Assembly (NCBI GenBank): GCA_016165875.1
Contig: JABBOT010000029.1
Location: forward strand, 992,001-1,056,000
Reading direction: 5' to 3'
Source: Acanthopleura granulata
Taxonomy: Eukaryota > Mollusca > Polyplacophora > Chitonida > Chitonidae
DNA: 64,000 nucleotides
Shown here: positions 55,801 to 62,714 of the stretch, in pieces
Layout: every line of letters starts with the position of its first letter
Numbering within the stretch: the first letter of the stretch is position 1
Made by a program: the position numbers and the translations under genes
Notes under the pieces: model-generated
Told to the model about the DNA's origin: nothing
Seen by the model: only the letters and a program-made list of their open reading frames with translations
Databases searched by the model: none

Positions 55801-58800
55801 AAATACTGATAGCTTAAATTAGACACACAAGAACTACACAGAAATTATACAATTACGTGTTCTGATCAGATGACAATCCTCTAATATGCCAAAATATACC
55901 GTATGTCTGTGGTTTGTTTGACTGAGGAAAAGCTTTTTTTATTAATACCAGAAAGCTTAACAGGTTTAATAAGCAATGCACCAATCATCATAGTCAATTA
56001 CTATAGAATGACTGGAATATAGCCTTGACTGTGGATGAACATCTGTTGTGATTAAGTTGTGTTATCTCCCACTATGCAATTTGTGGCACACACTATTGAC
56101 ACATCACACTGGAGCACTGACCATTACAGGTTAAGCGAGTGAGAGCAGGGCAAAGCTGTTGGAATTCTTCATTAGCACAATGTCAAAACCCAAGTTGCTG
56201 TAGTCAAGCTCAGTTGACGTTCACATCTTGTAGTGTAATAATGAGTCACCATCAAAATTACACATACCTAGCACACATATATAACTCAGTTAAGCATTTA
56301 TCCTTTCAATAAAAGTTATGAAAATTTGGAAGACAAGACAAAAACCGAACATCAAGTTCACAAAAGTTTATCATGTTGAGAAACAAACTGGTAAGCCACA
56401 TGCAATTTTCCAAATTATGTGAAGTCGTAAGCCATGAGAAAAACTATCAACTTTGCCATTCAAAAGACAACGTACAGTAAATATGCAACAGCCAGTTTCC
56501 CCACATTCTCACCAAGAGGTAAAACTCTTCCATGAAATAGCCAAGCTGCTTATTATAAAAACAGTACAATCTTCCAGCCATTCCTTTGTAGCAATGAGGT
56601 AAATGTAAATGAGGTTACTGGATGGCAAGGAAACAAGGAGACCAATGTAAGACAGAAATAAGACAAATTAAGCACTAATTAACAATTATCAGAATATTAG
56701 GATTAGAAAGTGATGATGTATATGACAGTATGTCAGCAAAAGAACAGGACCAAAGGACAGGTGAACGGTCAAGTTTTATTCAGCTGTTTTACATGGGGAA
56801 GTGGGGGGCCTTCCGTGTCCGAAGGGGATAGCGCGCCGGCGCAGTCTTATGACCCCGTGCCTCTCAACAATGCAGTTGCCATGAGTTCAAGTCCAGCTCA
56901 TGCTGACTTCCTCTCCAGCTGTACATGGGAAGGTCGGGCAGCAACCTCCAGATGGTCGAGGGTTTCCCCGGGCTCTATCTGGTTTCTACCACCATAATGA
57001 TGGACGAAGTCGTATAAGTGAAATATTCTTGAGAACCGCGTAAAACACCAATCAAATAAATAAATAGATGAGGACACACACGTATAATTGTCCATAAAAA
57101 CAGGTTGAGTTTAAAACAATGGAAAACACAGAAAAGGTCGACAATTTACTCAACATATTCACATGCATGTACATGAACAAAATACAATATAATCCCAATT
57201 ACATTAACACTCAGGATGATCTGTAAAAAAACGGCTTTACAGACTTTTATGTACATATGCGACAAATTTAGCAATAGGGTCATGATTTACGGATAATTCT
57301 GTTTGTACAAGGTGTCATACACAATGTATATGTAGGATGACATTAGCATTGTGATCATGACTGATGGTCAATTCTGGTTCTATTTGTATCAGGAAACAGA
57401 TCAAATGTACACAAAGGGATATACATGTAGCATGGCTTTATACAAGTAGACAGGGTTCATGGGGAACCTTGGGCTTTGTACAAGCAGACAGGGTTCACGG
57501 GGTCCCTTGGCCTTTGTACAAGTACAGGGTCCCTTACACAAAAGTTTCATTTCAATATTTTATAACTCTCCTCATAAATCATGTTGGCTAATGGTGTCAT
57601 AACCAGACATCATTTATGAAGACAGTTATGAGACTCAGGGCTTTGTGAGAGAGGCCCCTTGATCTCATGTTCTGTTGCCAGTATCTGACACATTTACATC
57701 ACAGCATTGTTTTAAAACCACACAGATACATACGAACACTTCTCACGTTGTTTGGATTCCTCCCTACAGCAATATTCTGTATGTGTAGACTTGTTCAACA
57801 TCTGTTACACACTTAACAGCTTCCCTCAGATAGAAAGTATTGATGTTTCGTTACATCTGGCACAACTGAGAAGTTCATCAACAACTCCATTCTCGGTTTA
57901 CCTCCTGAATCATGACAGGTATTACCTATTGTACCACATTACCTACACGAATACGTGTTGGAAAAACCTCCTTAACTAAATGTACGTAACATACAACAAC
58001 ATTATCACGTATCTACACGCGAGCACTACTTGTCCTCTACAACTTCTTAGTGTTCACTGAACAGCAAATCTTGTTTGAAAACCCTTACCAATTCCAAACG
58101 GATGGATTTCTGACTATAACTGCGGCACGGGCTTATCTAAACATCTGGCATACATGTAAGTTCTGGAGAGACAATTTTGACTACTTATGCACCAGTGTGA
58201 CTAATAATTCATTGTTTCAAACAGAGAAAATTTACTGAAATACCAACAAGCAACTCAGGGTTTATACGGGAAGTACTTTCGGTGTTCGATATTTTTTTTG
58301 AATATTTAATGCAACTGAGAAATCTGATGTCTCACTAAGACATCCAGCAATGTCACTCCAGACAATGTGATACCCAGCCACGTAACTCCAGACAATGTGA
58401 TACCCAGCAACCTGATTCTGGAAAACGTGACATAGAGCAACATGACACCAGATAATGTGACACCCAACAAGACTCCAAATACTGCGACACCCAGCACTTG
58501 ACTCCGAACGACATGAAATCAAACAACATAACACACAACGTAACTCCATATAATGTGACACCAGACATTTTAATTATTTTCCACAAATCCTGATTTCATT
58601 CATATGTTCAGACTCCTAATGTACATATAATTAATTCTGCTAATGAGTACATGTACTAAATACTAAAATTTAAATTGAGCCAAGTATATTTTTGCAATAA
58701 TAAGCTCATTTTTAGCATAATCCATATTATGTAATTTGTTCTGTCCTTTTGGTATACTCACCGTACCATAGTCTGAGAAGATGGATTAGATGCTGGAAAT

Positions 58801-60070
58801 TGCAATGTCAATGTTTGAGCAGCCTTGGACTAGTCGTATCCCAGAGTTAGATAGTGTGCATCTATAATGACTTTCTATATATTGGATTTGTGCCAGTATA
58901 AATGCTGGCTCTTCTCACTCAAATCACCATGCACCCGATGGCCAAGTCCATCAGTTTCCTACTTGTAATAAATCCTGTGCACTGACATTCCTCAATATAC
59001 CTGCTTGGCCCAGTCGGGGTTTCAGGCCGTTACTTGTCCCTCGAGTTTTCAGTCAAAAATTCTCAGCAAGGTGCTAACGTTACATGTTCATCTCGTCATA
59101 GACATTTTTGTTTTTTCGTTATTGCCACCTTGCGCATAATCAGTCACACATGATGTAACTCTGCAGACCCAATCAAACACCGAGTAGTGTTCTCAGAATG
59201 GACAGGCTTTAAAATGTCTACAACAAGATGGATATTAAAATTTAGCAATTTGTTAAGACTTTTGGATTACTGAACAAATCGTGGGAGAAGTAACAGCTTG
59301 AACTCCCATTTGGGCCAAGCAGGTATGTCAAGGGGCGTCTACACACCAGACCTATCACACATAGGCATTGTCTGGTGGGTTCAGTGAATTTGGGGATAAG
59401 AGCCAGCATTTATAACGTCACAAGTCCAATACAGAAGGTCGTTACAGATGCACAGTATCTATCTACAATAGTAATTCGATGGACCACGCCAGTCTAACAT
59501 AACAAGTCGTTACAGATGCACCTTTTACTATTACATCAGTCTAGAATTGTATGTAATTGGTATCTAGGCCTCGAGCTTATTTGCATGGAAAAAACAAGAT
59601 TGGTTGTCTACCTGTAGGCTAGCGCCATATCACTTGCAGCCGACTACGGAATAGTAGAGATTAAAACTTAAAATAAATCAAAAAAATACATGTGGTCAAG
59701 TCAGACTAAGGTAAAGCCAGAGACGTGGGTTATCCAGGCTGCCATCGTCAATGTGAGACAGGGTTGTATGTATGTTCTTGCCTGCACCACACACAAGCGT
59801 TGTTGTTGGTGGTGGTGATTTTGATGTAGAGTCAGCAAAGACATTCGCGTGAAAACACCCAGCTGCTGCCGGTACACAGAACTTACCTTGTAGCTGGGCG
59901 GATAAAGACTCGTGGGAACGACGAAACCTTTCTGCTCTGTCGTCTGTATTCTTTAATCTCGTATTCAAGTCATGATTCAAATATATCAAGTAGACAATTG
60001 CCCCTAAACCGGCGACTACCAACACTGTCCGAACCAGAGGATTGTTTCTGCGCTGCATCATGTCAGCCAT
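22738..60070 (-). CDS. GOLIM4: GOLIM4 (GPP130)-like Golgi integral membrane protein, 16-exon gene model
   Basis: Type II single-pass cis-Golgi protein. In vertebrates GOLIM4 cycles between Golgi and endosomes and is degraded in response to manganese (family knowledge). The model uses AG/GT sites with matching codon phase at every junction. Residues 1-14 are basic and cytosolic, about 15-31 are the membrane anchor, about 35-266 are coiled coil, 267-402 are Q/G/P-rich. The strongest evidence of orthology is the exon 1-2 junction: HESLSAQLQV followed by HKSRLEKSLLQEKLEHKK nearly matches the vertebrate sequence as I remember it. SQHEDLK in exon 5 also matches. The 12-14-15-16 route gives 513 residues; the 12-13 route gives 734; human GOLIM4 is about 700. 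An in-frame TAA lies 21 bases upstream of the ATG. GOLM1/GOLM2 share the layout but fit the junction motif less well. The 3' splicing pattern is not settled. Confidence 0.9.
24827..25045. repeat. ~72-bp tandem repeat, three units
   Basis: Unit contains TGCAAAGTGCACATTTTGGG and CTCACACTGACACTGTGAG, the second being an imperfect palindrome. Ends with GATCAGACAAGCCTG in each unit. Confidence 0.85.
25510..25717. repeat. Dispersed ~220-bp repeat, copy 2
   Basis: Matches 13698-13918 along its full length with small indels; both contain TTCATCTATTCAGGGGAGAA near the end. This copy lies in the GOLIM4 intron before exon 16. Confidence 0.75.
26822..26873 (-). CDS. GOLIM4: GOLIM4 exon 15: short acidic exon
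   Basis: 52 nt, phase 0 in and phase 1 out, QFLPRNDGNVEEDGQDG plus one base. Acceptor TTTGTTTCAG, donor G|GTAAAG. I found it by looking for an exon that converts the phase-0 end of exon 14 to the phase-1 start of exon 16; it fits both. Confidence 0.8.
26985..27045 (+). mobile_element. SINE tail fragment
   Basis: CCACAATGCTGGCCACTGTC, then ATATAAGTGAAGTATTCTTG, truncated on both sides. Lies in GOLIM4 intron 14. Confidence 0.65.
27482..27664 (-). CDS. GOLIM4: GOLIM4 exon 14: acidic tail segment
   Basis: 183 nt, phase 0 both sides, 61 residues starting VQEPVLGGGPKDAGEH, with the acidic run EEDDEEEEEEA, then AQLVQPNFARDQFMQNAQ. Acceptor CCCTCCAG, donor AAG|GTAGGT. The mix of acidic run plus a short conserved-looking QF/NAQ motif resembles the distal part of vertebrate GOLIM4. 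Confidence 0.85.
27911..28617. repeat. 82-bp minisatellite, 8-9 units
   Basis: Unit contains GTGTATGCTGTTATCGTGGC, CATCTTGGGCATTCTTATCT and CATCATGATCTTACCTGTAA. Lies in the GOLIM4 intron between exons 13 and 14. Overlapping plus-strand frames that look membrane-like arise from the repeat and shift frame each unit. Confidence 0.92.
28700..29380. other. Intronic sequence, nothing recognised
   Basis: Unique A/T-rich intron between exons 13 and 14. Confidence 0.5.
29388..29822. repeat. ~39-bp minisatellite, about 11 diverged units
   Basis: Unit GCTGAATGCTAGAAACCTGC followed by AAACTCTCCTTCACTGTA. Considerable divergence between units. Confidence 0.85.
29858..30068 (-). mobile_element. SINE copy, main family, near full length
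   Basis: From the tail: TTCATTTGACTGGTGC, AAGAATATTTCATTTCA, ATGGTGGGAGGAAAACCGAC, CATCTGCAGGCAGACATTCC, then box B-like sequence near 29998-30020 and box A near 30036-30050. Confidence 0.75.
30070..31540. other. Intronic sequence with (CTAT)/(AT) microsatellite
   Basis: Microsatellite at 30406-30442. No exon recognised. Confidence 0.5.
31543..31548 (-). terminator. Polyadenylation signal AATAAA after exon 13
   Basis: Canonical AATAAA on the gene strand, 138 nt beyond the exon 13 stop codon. The surrounding sequence is A/T-rich, so a chance match is possible. Confidence 0.45.
31681..32679 (-). CDS. GOLIM4: GOLIM4 exon 13: heptad-repeat acidic exon with its own stop
   Basis: 999 nt, phase 0 from the acceptor CATTCCAG to TAG, 332 residues. 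The first ~110 residues are acidic and Asn/Gln-rich. About 18 repeats of a seven-residue N-Q-Q-x-x-N-V unit follow, then a tail EDEDYYDDDDEESVDYYRKA. An AATAAA on the same strand lies 138 nt past the stop (31543-31548), supporting use as a terminal exon. A phase-1 donor (G|GTGAGG, exon end 31773) could instead join it in frame to exon 16. GAG|GTGGAT is a weaker phase-0 candidate. The GOLIM4 lumenal tail is acidic and Q-rich in vertebrates too. The reading frame is confident; its place in the mRNA is not. Confidence 0.82.
   Translation of the reverse strand, partial: QGNQQQDHRHDDNTKKTAGNEENAEHDNLQVKAPDRGEDNADQENPGHTPADGPENEEKQPNIPVTGPGIQENNVAQEENAESNPKGENQGAAQIPEPVINNGDQVEQAQGDNGEQDGNQDNQVAAPNVPNMKNSVGDEVGNQEESYAYQQENIVNQHHDNANQHDDNANQQGNNGEQQDDNISQQENNANQQDDNVNQQENVKQEEDNVNLQEGNANQQDYNVNQQENNVEQQVDNVTQQEKNINQAQDNVNQQENNVEQQDDSFNQQENNGNQEDDVAEKNDGGVKDGDVQDSMAEENNGGEVDPVVASEDEDYYDDDDEESVDYYRKAH
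31842..32220 (-). repeat. In-frame 21-bp coding minisatellite in exon 13
   Basis: About 18 units of 21 bp encode heptads such as NQQDDNV, NQQENNV and EQQDDNI. DD-type and EN-type heptads tend to alternate, suggesting an older 42-bp unit. One unit has lost one codon, so the array has changed length without breaking the frame. Confidence 0.9.
32825..33110. repeat. ~33-bp minisatellite, about 8 units
   Basis: Unit GGTATGGAGAGTGCACATCA followed by GGAGATCACCAGG. Lies about 150 bp upstream of the exon 13 acceptor, in the intron after exon 12. Confidence 0.8.
33111..35520. other. GOLIM4 intron 12 remainder
   Basis: Unique sequence. A 140-codon plus-strand frame at 34319-34741 has no recognisable domain and no supporting splice or promoter signal. 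Confidence 0.45.
35523..35686 (-). CDS. GOLIM4: GOLIM4 exon 12: charged Gly-rich linker
   Basis: 164 nt, phase 1 in and phase 0 out, residues 348-402. It has a duplicated APGGGEQ/APGGGDK motif and an acidic end (REEEDEQQ). Acceptor GACCTAG, donor AAG|GTAGCT. The phase-0 donor fits both exon 13 and exon 14, making this the branch point for different C-termini. Confidence 0.87.
36197..36262 (-). CDS. GOLIM4: GOLIM4 exon 11: linker
   Basis: 66 nt, phase 1 both sides, residues 326-347 including DMKPEVPDAIDQGQVFQIKP. Acceptor GTCCACAG, donor G|GTGGGT. Confidence 0.85.
36556..36733 (-). CDS. GOLIM4: GOLIM4 exon 10: Q/G/P-rich linker
   Basis: 178 nt, phase 0 in and phase 1 out, residues 267-325. 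Low-complexity sequence rich in Gln, Asn and Gly (for example QGQQQQNGAVVMNQGQPVGG), unlikely to be helical. Acceptor CCAACACAG, donor AAAG|GTTTGA. Confidence 0.85.
37030..37400 (-). mobile_element. SINE copy, second family
   Basis: Tail TTTGATTGGTATTTTACG and CCAGCATTACGGTGGGAAG, then a body with TAAACCACCAAACTTTGGCA, CTGGTGGAAGACAAGTGGTC and GTTAGACTGCACAGAC. The internal 37140-37240 section repeats part of the tail, so two insertions may be joined here. Confidence 0.6.
37795..37915 (+). mobile_element. SINE 3' half, main family
   Basis: TGGGAAGGCCTGCAGATGGT, GGGTTTCCCACCATAATGCT, then the shared tail and CAAATAAATAAA. Confidence 0.8.
38228..38765. repeat. Recent 273-bp tandem duplication
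   Basis: 38228-38492 and 38501-38765 are nearly identical (I count about four differences) with an 8-bp spacer. It lies in the GOLIM4 intron after exon 9. Confidence 0.95.
38944..39018 (-). CDS. GOLIM4: GOLIM4 exon 9: end of coiled coil
   Basis: 75 nt, phase 0 both sides, residues 242-266 (ASEVKHQQLINRLQQ to QKAQ). Q-rich last part of the coiled coil. Acceptor ATTCCTAG, donor CAG|GTGCTT. Confidence 0.85.
39168..39390 (-). mobile_element. SINE copy, second family
   Basis: Tail-like CATACCCAAGAATTTTTTAC, then GTAAACCAGTGACCTTTGGC, ATTGGTGGACATCATGTGGC and GAACATTAGACAGCACAAA, matching the bodies at 10890 and 37250. Confidence 0.65.
39677..39935. repeat. 42-bp minisatellite, six units
   Basis: Unit ACATTCATGTCCACACATCC followed by ATCACATACATGCAGACATT. 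Because the period is a multiple of three, both strands stay open and give 14-residue repeats; this is an artefact of the period rather than evidence for a gene. Confidence 0.92.
40081..40143 (-). CDS. GOLIM4: GOLIM4 exon 8: three-heptad coiled-coil exon
   Basis: 63 nt, phase 0 both sides, 21 residues (221-241) starting AESQASNLTVTNLQ. Same length and phase as exon 7, so gain or loss of either would keep the frame and the heptad register. Acceptor CCCACAG, donor CAG|GTTTTT. Confidence 0.82.
40200..42120. other. GOLIM4 intron 7, nothing recognised
   Basis: Unique intronic DNA between exons 7 and 8. Confidence 0.5.
42126..42188 (-). CDS. GOLIM4: GOLIM4 exon 7: three-heptad coiled-coil exon
   Basis: 63 nt, phase 0 both sides, 21 residues (200-220) starting ALRDTALTNITKLQ. 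This is exactly three heptads. Acceptor CCCCAG, donor AAG|GTGTTG. Confidence 0.85.
42905..43262. repeat. ~35-bp degenerate tandem repeat
   Basis: About nine units of TTGTATGTAGTTACAGAGTG followed by TGCACAACTTTTGC, with marked divergence. Confidence 0.75.
43826..43908 (-). CDS. GOLIM4: GOLIM4 exon 6: coiled coil
   Basis: 83 nt, phase 1 in and phase 0 out, residues 172-199. Reads DTVANQVKDLDKLRNSLQ and ends QAENKNIQ. Acceptor TTTTTCAAG, donor CAG|GTAATG. Confidence 0.88.
43925..44235. repeat. ~73-bp tandem repeat, four diverged units
   Basis: Recurring TTTTCTCAATGAATCTGACA and ACTGATGTTCTACACAG segments in the intron just upstream of exon 6. Confidence 0.75.
44897..45047 (-). CDS. GOLIM4: GOLIM4 exon 5: coiled coil, SQHEDLK block
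   Basis: 151 nt, phase 0 in and phase 1 out, residues 122-171. It opens with SQHEDLKLDYEKLQQEN and ends with ELSSLR, heptad-rich and strongly charged. Acceptor TTTTTTCAG, donor G|GTATAC. The vertebrate counterpart reads SQHEELK at the same point. Confidence 0.92.
45748..45801 (-). CDS. GOLIM4: GOLIM4 exon 4: coiled coil
   Basis: 54 nt, phase 0 both sides, residues 104-121 (DEMGKRLTAFGKDKKMLK). Acceptor TGTTTCAG, donor AAG|GTAAAT. Aligns by position with the vertebrate stretch that ends in MLK just before SQHE. Confidence 0.88.
46225..47215. repeat. 33-bp / 22-bp minisatellite with a divergence gradient
   Basis: The homogeneous part (46690-47215) alternates 33-bp GGAATGGTAGTGGAGTGGCA.. units with 22-bp GGAGTGACAGAAGACACCC.. 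units. Leftwards (46225-46690) it grades into degenerate GTGGAATGGTAGT-type words. The right end lies about 30 bp from exon 3. Confidence 0.9.
47244..47293 (-). CDS. GOLIM4: GOLIM4 exon 3: coiled coil
   Basis: 50 nt, residues 87-103, DLTAAKEEFEKKSEAEK when joined to exon 2. Acceptor CCTTTTCCAG, donor AAG|GTGAGA, phase 1 in and phase 0 out. A homogeneous minisatellite ends only about 25 bases inside the intron downstream of the donor. Confidence 0.88.
47935..48290. repeat. ~50-bp tandem repeat, about seven units
   Basis: Unit TACTACACTATGGTTATCAC followed by AACAACACTGTATAATTAAC. Lies next to the second pearl-like element. Confidence 0.85.
48490..49225 (+). mobile_element. Element with ~160-bp internal tandem repeats, copy 2
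   Basis: Four to five units, the reverse complement of those near position 200, each with GAAAATCAATACTAC, ATTATGTATCTTGATG and CTGTAGGAGGAGTAGC. It ends with the same hairpin (CTGGTATTCGACCAG) as copy 1. It lies in the GOLIM4 intron between exons 2 and 3. Confidence 0.65.
49322..49346. repeat. (AT)/(TG) microsatellite
   Basis: Short alternating TATATATG then TGTGTGTG tract. Confidence 0.8.
49905..50325. repeat. ~95-bp tandem repeat
   Basis: Each unit contains TCTGTCTCTCAGTGACTTCA, AAATTTGTCTGCCTCTC and CTTCCTCACATGTA. Subunits of ~32 bp are visible inside it. Confidence 0.85.
50562..50828 (-). mobile_element. SINE copy, main family, full length
   Basis: From the tail: TTTGATCGGTGTTTTACGCC, GGCCAGCATTATGGTGGGAG, CCACAACCATCCACAGGTTG. 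Box B is the reverse of GGACTTGAACTCACAGTGAC (50744-50763), and box A-like CTCAGTTAGTGTG lies near 50804-50816. The best-preserved copy. Confidence 0.88.
51940..52130. repeat. ~36-bp tandem repeat, five units
   Basis: Unit GATGGCAACAGATGTGGATC followed by ATGAACAGATACAT. Confidence 0.85.
53262..53415. repeat. 37-bp tandem repeat, four units
   Basis: Unit GATAAACTGTTTCTGAAGCA followed by ACACAAACTCATACAAG. Confidence 0.88.
54096..54170 (-). CDS. GOLIM4: GOLIM4 exon 2: conserved start of lumenal coiled coil
   Basis: 75 nt, phase 1 in and phase 1 out, residues 62-86. It contains HKSRLEKSLLQEKLEHKK, the most conserved block of GOLIM4 proteins. Acceptor TTTTCCAG, donor G|GTAAGT. Read in isolation the frame upstream is not open far, so the exon is defined by its splice sites and by similarity. 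Confidence 0.93.
54255..54790. repeat. ~30-bp minisatellite, about 17 units
   Basis: Unit AACATCACGTCACTCTGATA followed by CCCCAGCCCAA. In GOLIM4 intron 1, about 90 bp upstream of exon 2. Confidence 0.9.
56800..57066 (+). mobile_element. SINE copy, main family, full length
   Basis: Head near 56803 with a degraded box A, box B GTTGCCATGAGTTCAAGTCC (56875-56894), body TGACTTCCTCTCCAGCTGTA and TGGTTTCTACCACCATAATG, tail GTATAAGTGAAATATTCTTG, ending CAATCAAATAAATAAATA. Confidence 0.88.
57420..57540. repeat. ~45-bp repeat, three units
   Basis: GGCTTTGTACAAGCAGACAG followed by GGTTCACGGGG, shortening in the last unit. Confidence 0.75.
58330..58570. repeat. ~30-bp minisatellite, about eight units
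   Basis: Units of ACTCCAGACAATGTGATACC followed by CAGCAACAT-type sequence, degenerate. Confidence 0.85.
58845..59465. mobile_element. Foldback element with ~190-bp inverted arms
   Basis: 58845-59040 and 59281-59465 are reverse-complementary in two blocks. The outer block shares GTGCATCT and ATAAATGCTGGCTCTT; the inner block shares ATACCTGCTTGGCCCA and GTTACTT. The spacer is about 240 bp. It lies in GOLIM4 intron 1. Confidence 0.7.
59887..60070 (-). CDS. GOLIM4: GOLIM4 exon 1: start codon, cytosolic tail, membrane anchor
   Basis: Residues 1-61 plus one base of the next codon. The tail MADMMQRRNNPLVR is basic and is followed by the hydrophobic stretch TVLVVAGLGAIVYLIYL with no cleavable signal peptide, as expected for a type II signal anchor. 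The exon then enters the coiled coil and ends in HESLSAQLQ. Donor is G|GTAAGT. The first ATG after an in-frame TAA was chosen; a second Met at residue 4 is a possible start. Confidence 0.92.
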
Positions 60071-60310
60071 GGGATGACAGCGAAAAAATTATATTAAATC
60101 AACAGGCACTTGGAATGACTTTCCTCTCAGGAATCTTCTCAACACATCTTACAACTCCTTACTGCCTTAGCACGTCACACGTAAACGTCCCTCAGCCTGA
60201 GAACATGGCGACGTGTCCACCGATTCTCCACCACCCGGGAGTGCTTGTATAGATCGACAGTCGACTGTTGTGGAGAAGAGTATTGACAGCCAGGTTTGAC
60301 CCATTTCTAG
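60071..60310 (-). promoter_or_regulatory. Probable GOLIM4 5' UTR and promoter region
   Basis: The ~240 bp before the GOLIM4 ATG are richer in CpG than their surroundings. They hold AACATGGCGACG (60204-60215 on the plus strand), which fits the YY1 core AAnATGGCG. No TATA box stands out. The transcription start is not visible. Confidence 0.4.
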
Positions 60311-61680
60311 CTATATACTGGTTGGTGTATGTTAGGAGTCATATAAATGTTGTTGAATGATTGATGAATACTCGTGAAAGATTATTATTTGTTGTTAGCT
60401 GCAAGCAGGGTCATGAATAACAACTTTAGGTGAAAATAACTGACTGTTATTATGGTTATGAATTGAGAACTGTGCTTGCCGACCAGTAGGCCTTCAGTAC
60501 ACGTGTACATGTACATACACTTATGTTGTTATATTTCTTTATTGCATGAAGGCCAATTGCCCCTCACGTCCACACACCTCATATGGGGCCTCACGGTGTT
60601 TTGCGTTATAAATATTTTAGTACCAGTACATATTCACAGAGAACAAGCGTACAGCTCGTCCCACACAAGTCATAACTTATCGTGAAATAACTTCAGAGGA
60701 TGGATATCACTACTGTCTGAGAAACTGGATGCAGTCCAGCCTTTCAGACGAACAGCAGCGCCTCGTGATGTAAATGAACTAGGGAGGTGAAGAAGACCTA
60801 TACATCAGCGTCGAATAACTACAGCTTGAGGTCGCAGATCAGAGCAGAGACGCGCCAAGAGCTGCACACCTTCAGAAAGATGACAACACAAAGGTTGCTC
60901 ATTTACTTGTCAAATGCAAATGGTTTCATGCAGCCATAAATTAAAACCAATCAATTAACCATCTCAATGTACAATGAATGAGAGATATAATAAAGAAGTC
61001 AGACACCCATCTATAGATTCAGACTCAATGTGTATTGTTTCAAAAATGCAGAGACAATGCAACAAAGCATGAAAGCTTTCAAACCTTCTTATGTAAATAT
61101 TCAATAAAGTCAATTAACAATGCGAAATTAAAACACAAAGTAAATTCTAATCATAATCTGTCATGAGGTCTGCATAACACACCAAACAAGAACATGCACA
61201 TTGTTGTTTTGACATGAATACTTGTATTTGACAATTTACCCTGTTTGACATGATGGTGTTGATATAGAGTATTTCACCTAATGATTAGCACATGAAGGCC
61301 TTAAAATAACTTAAAGATAACTAAAAAGATAATGAGACTTTATAAAGTTGATAAATTCGTAAAAATCAATAAACACGTTCAAGTTCAAAAATCCTGAACT
61401 TCAGGTTAAATACAGAATATTCCAAAGCATTGATTCTGAAAGATTCTTCCTTTAATATGTCAATGCAACATAGTGTAGTGGAAGTCACTGAGGTACATGT
61501 ATATATGCACACATTTGGGCACTCTTAAAATGACACTTCTTGAAGCCTGCTTCTATTAGCAAGAATAGATATACATTTTGCTGATAAACAGGTATTGTAA
61601 ATTATTAGTATTTCTCTATGTCCATTCTCATCACCTTCTTGAAGGACTAGATATTACCTGGGAATAGCATTACAGGGAAG
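60311..61680. other. Intergenic, nothing recognised
   Basis: Unique A/T-rich DNA between GOLIM4 and the right-edge gene. Confidence 0.5.
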
Positions 61681-62039
61681 GGAAGCAGCACTGCTTGACA
61701 GACACTTTGCATGTGAATGCTGCTCTAGAGTAACACTATCTTGGCCCATGTTTTACCTTCTTTGAGGTTGCCAGCCTTTTTTGCAGCTGTTCTAACAGGA
61801 CAGCATTTTCAACACACTGGATTAGCCACACAGCATGTGAAGATCATAATACATGTAACGTCTAGACTTTGTATTGGAATATGTACTTATTCTATTTTAT
61901 TCCTGTTCACTGTTACCAGAAAAGGGATTTTTAAGTGGAAAGTCATTTTATCTGATCAAATCAACCACTGGCTGCTCACTGATGCTTGGAGCTCAATACC
62001 CCCAGAAGAAGATGTGTTGTGAGACAGGCACTTCCATTT

Positions 62040-62295
62040 CCTCCGATACTCTTCCCGATGTTAAATGTAGCTGACAAGGGGGCAAAACACCTCTCACAGC
62101 CATATCTCCTCTCCTTGTTACAGGGGTAGATACACATGTAGCTGATAAAACATTGCAAAACATCTCTCAGTAAGATATCTTCTTCTAGTTGTAGGACTAG
62201 GTATAAACTGACACAAAGGCACTGCAAAGCAAGTCTCAGCCACATCTCACCTTCTACTCAGAAGACTAGATATATATGTATCTAGAAAGAAGGCA
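62040..62295. repeat. ~75-bp degenerate tandem repeat, three to four units
   Basis: Recurring CTCTCAGCCATATCTC-type and GGACTAGATATATATGTA-type segments. Similar but weaker units may extend left to 61640. Confidence 0.6.
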
Positions 62296-62714
62296 TTTCG
62301 CAGTAAAATCTCACCAGGAAAAACAACATGAACAGGCATAAATGATTCCCTTGCATACATGCATGAAAACATAAGTCTGTAGTAAAATCACAAAACAAAA
62401 TTTTCATAGAATTCGCTTCTGATATCAATATGTTTTTCAGCTGTTTAATACCCTGAACATTTTTCATTAGTTAAGAATACAAAACCATACAGCAACGTAT
62501 TCAAATATTTTTCATGATATGAAAATATGATAAGACCTCCAACATCAAATCATTTTTCTTTCTGTTCATTTACACTCATCAACTATAAGTTGAGACAATT
62601 GATTTGCCAATCAATAATCAATAACAAAGACATGTTTTCAAGTGCAAATACAGATGTATATATGGGATTCTCAATGTTTTTTGATAAGGTACTGTACTCA
62701 ACTTTTGATACTGT

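Noticed and set aside
22738..60070. GOLM1 (GP73) or GOLM2 (CASC4) instead of GOLIM4
   Set aside because: Those share the type II coiled-coil layout and acidic tail, but ESLSAQLQV and SRLEKSL..E.LEHKK at the exon 1-2 junction and SQHE.LK are GOLIM4 features as I recall them.
59998..60252. 84-codon plus-strand frame at the GOLIM4 5' end as a divergent gene
   Set aside because: Mostly antisense of exon 1 and the 5' UTR; no exon boundary or domain supports it.
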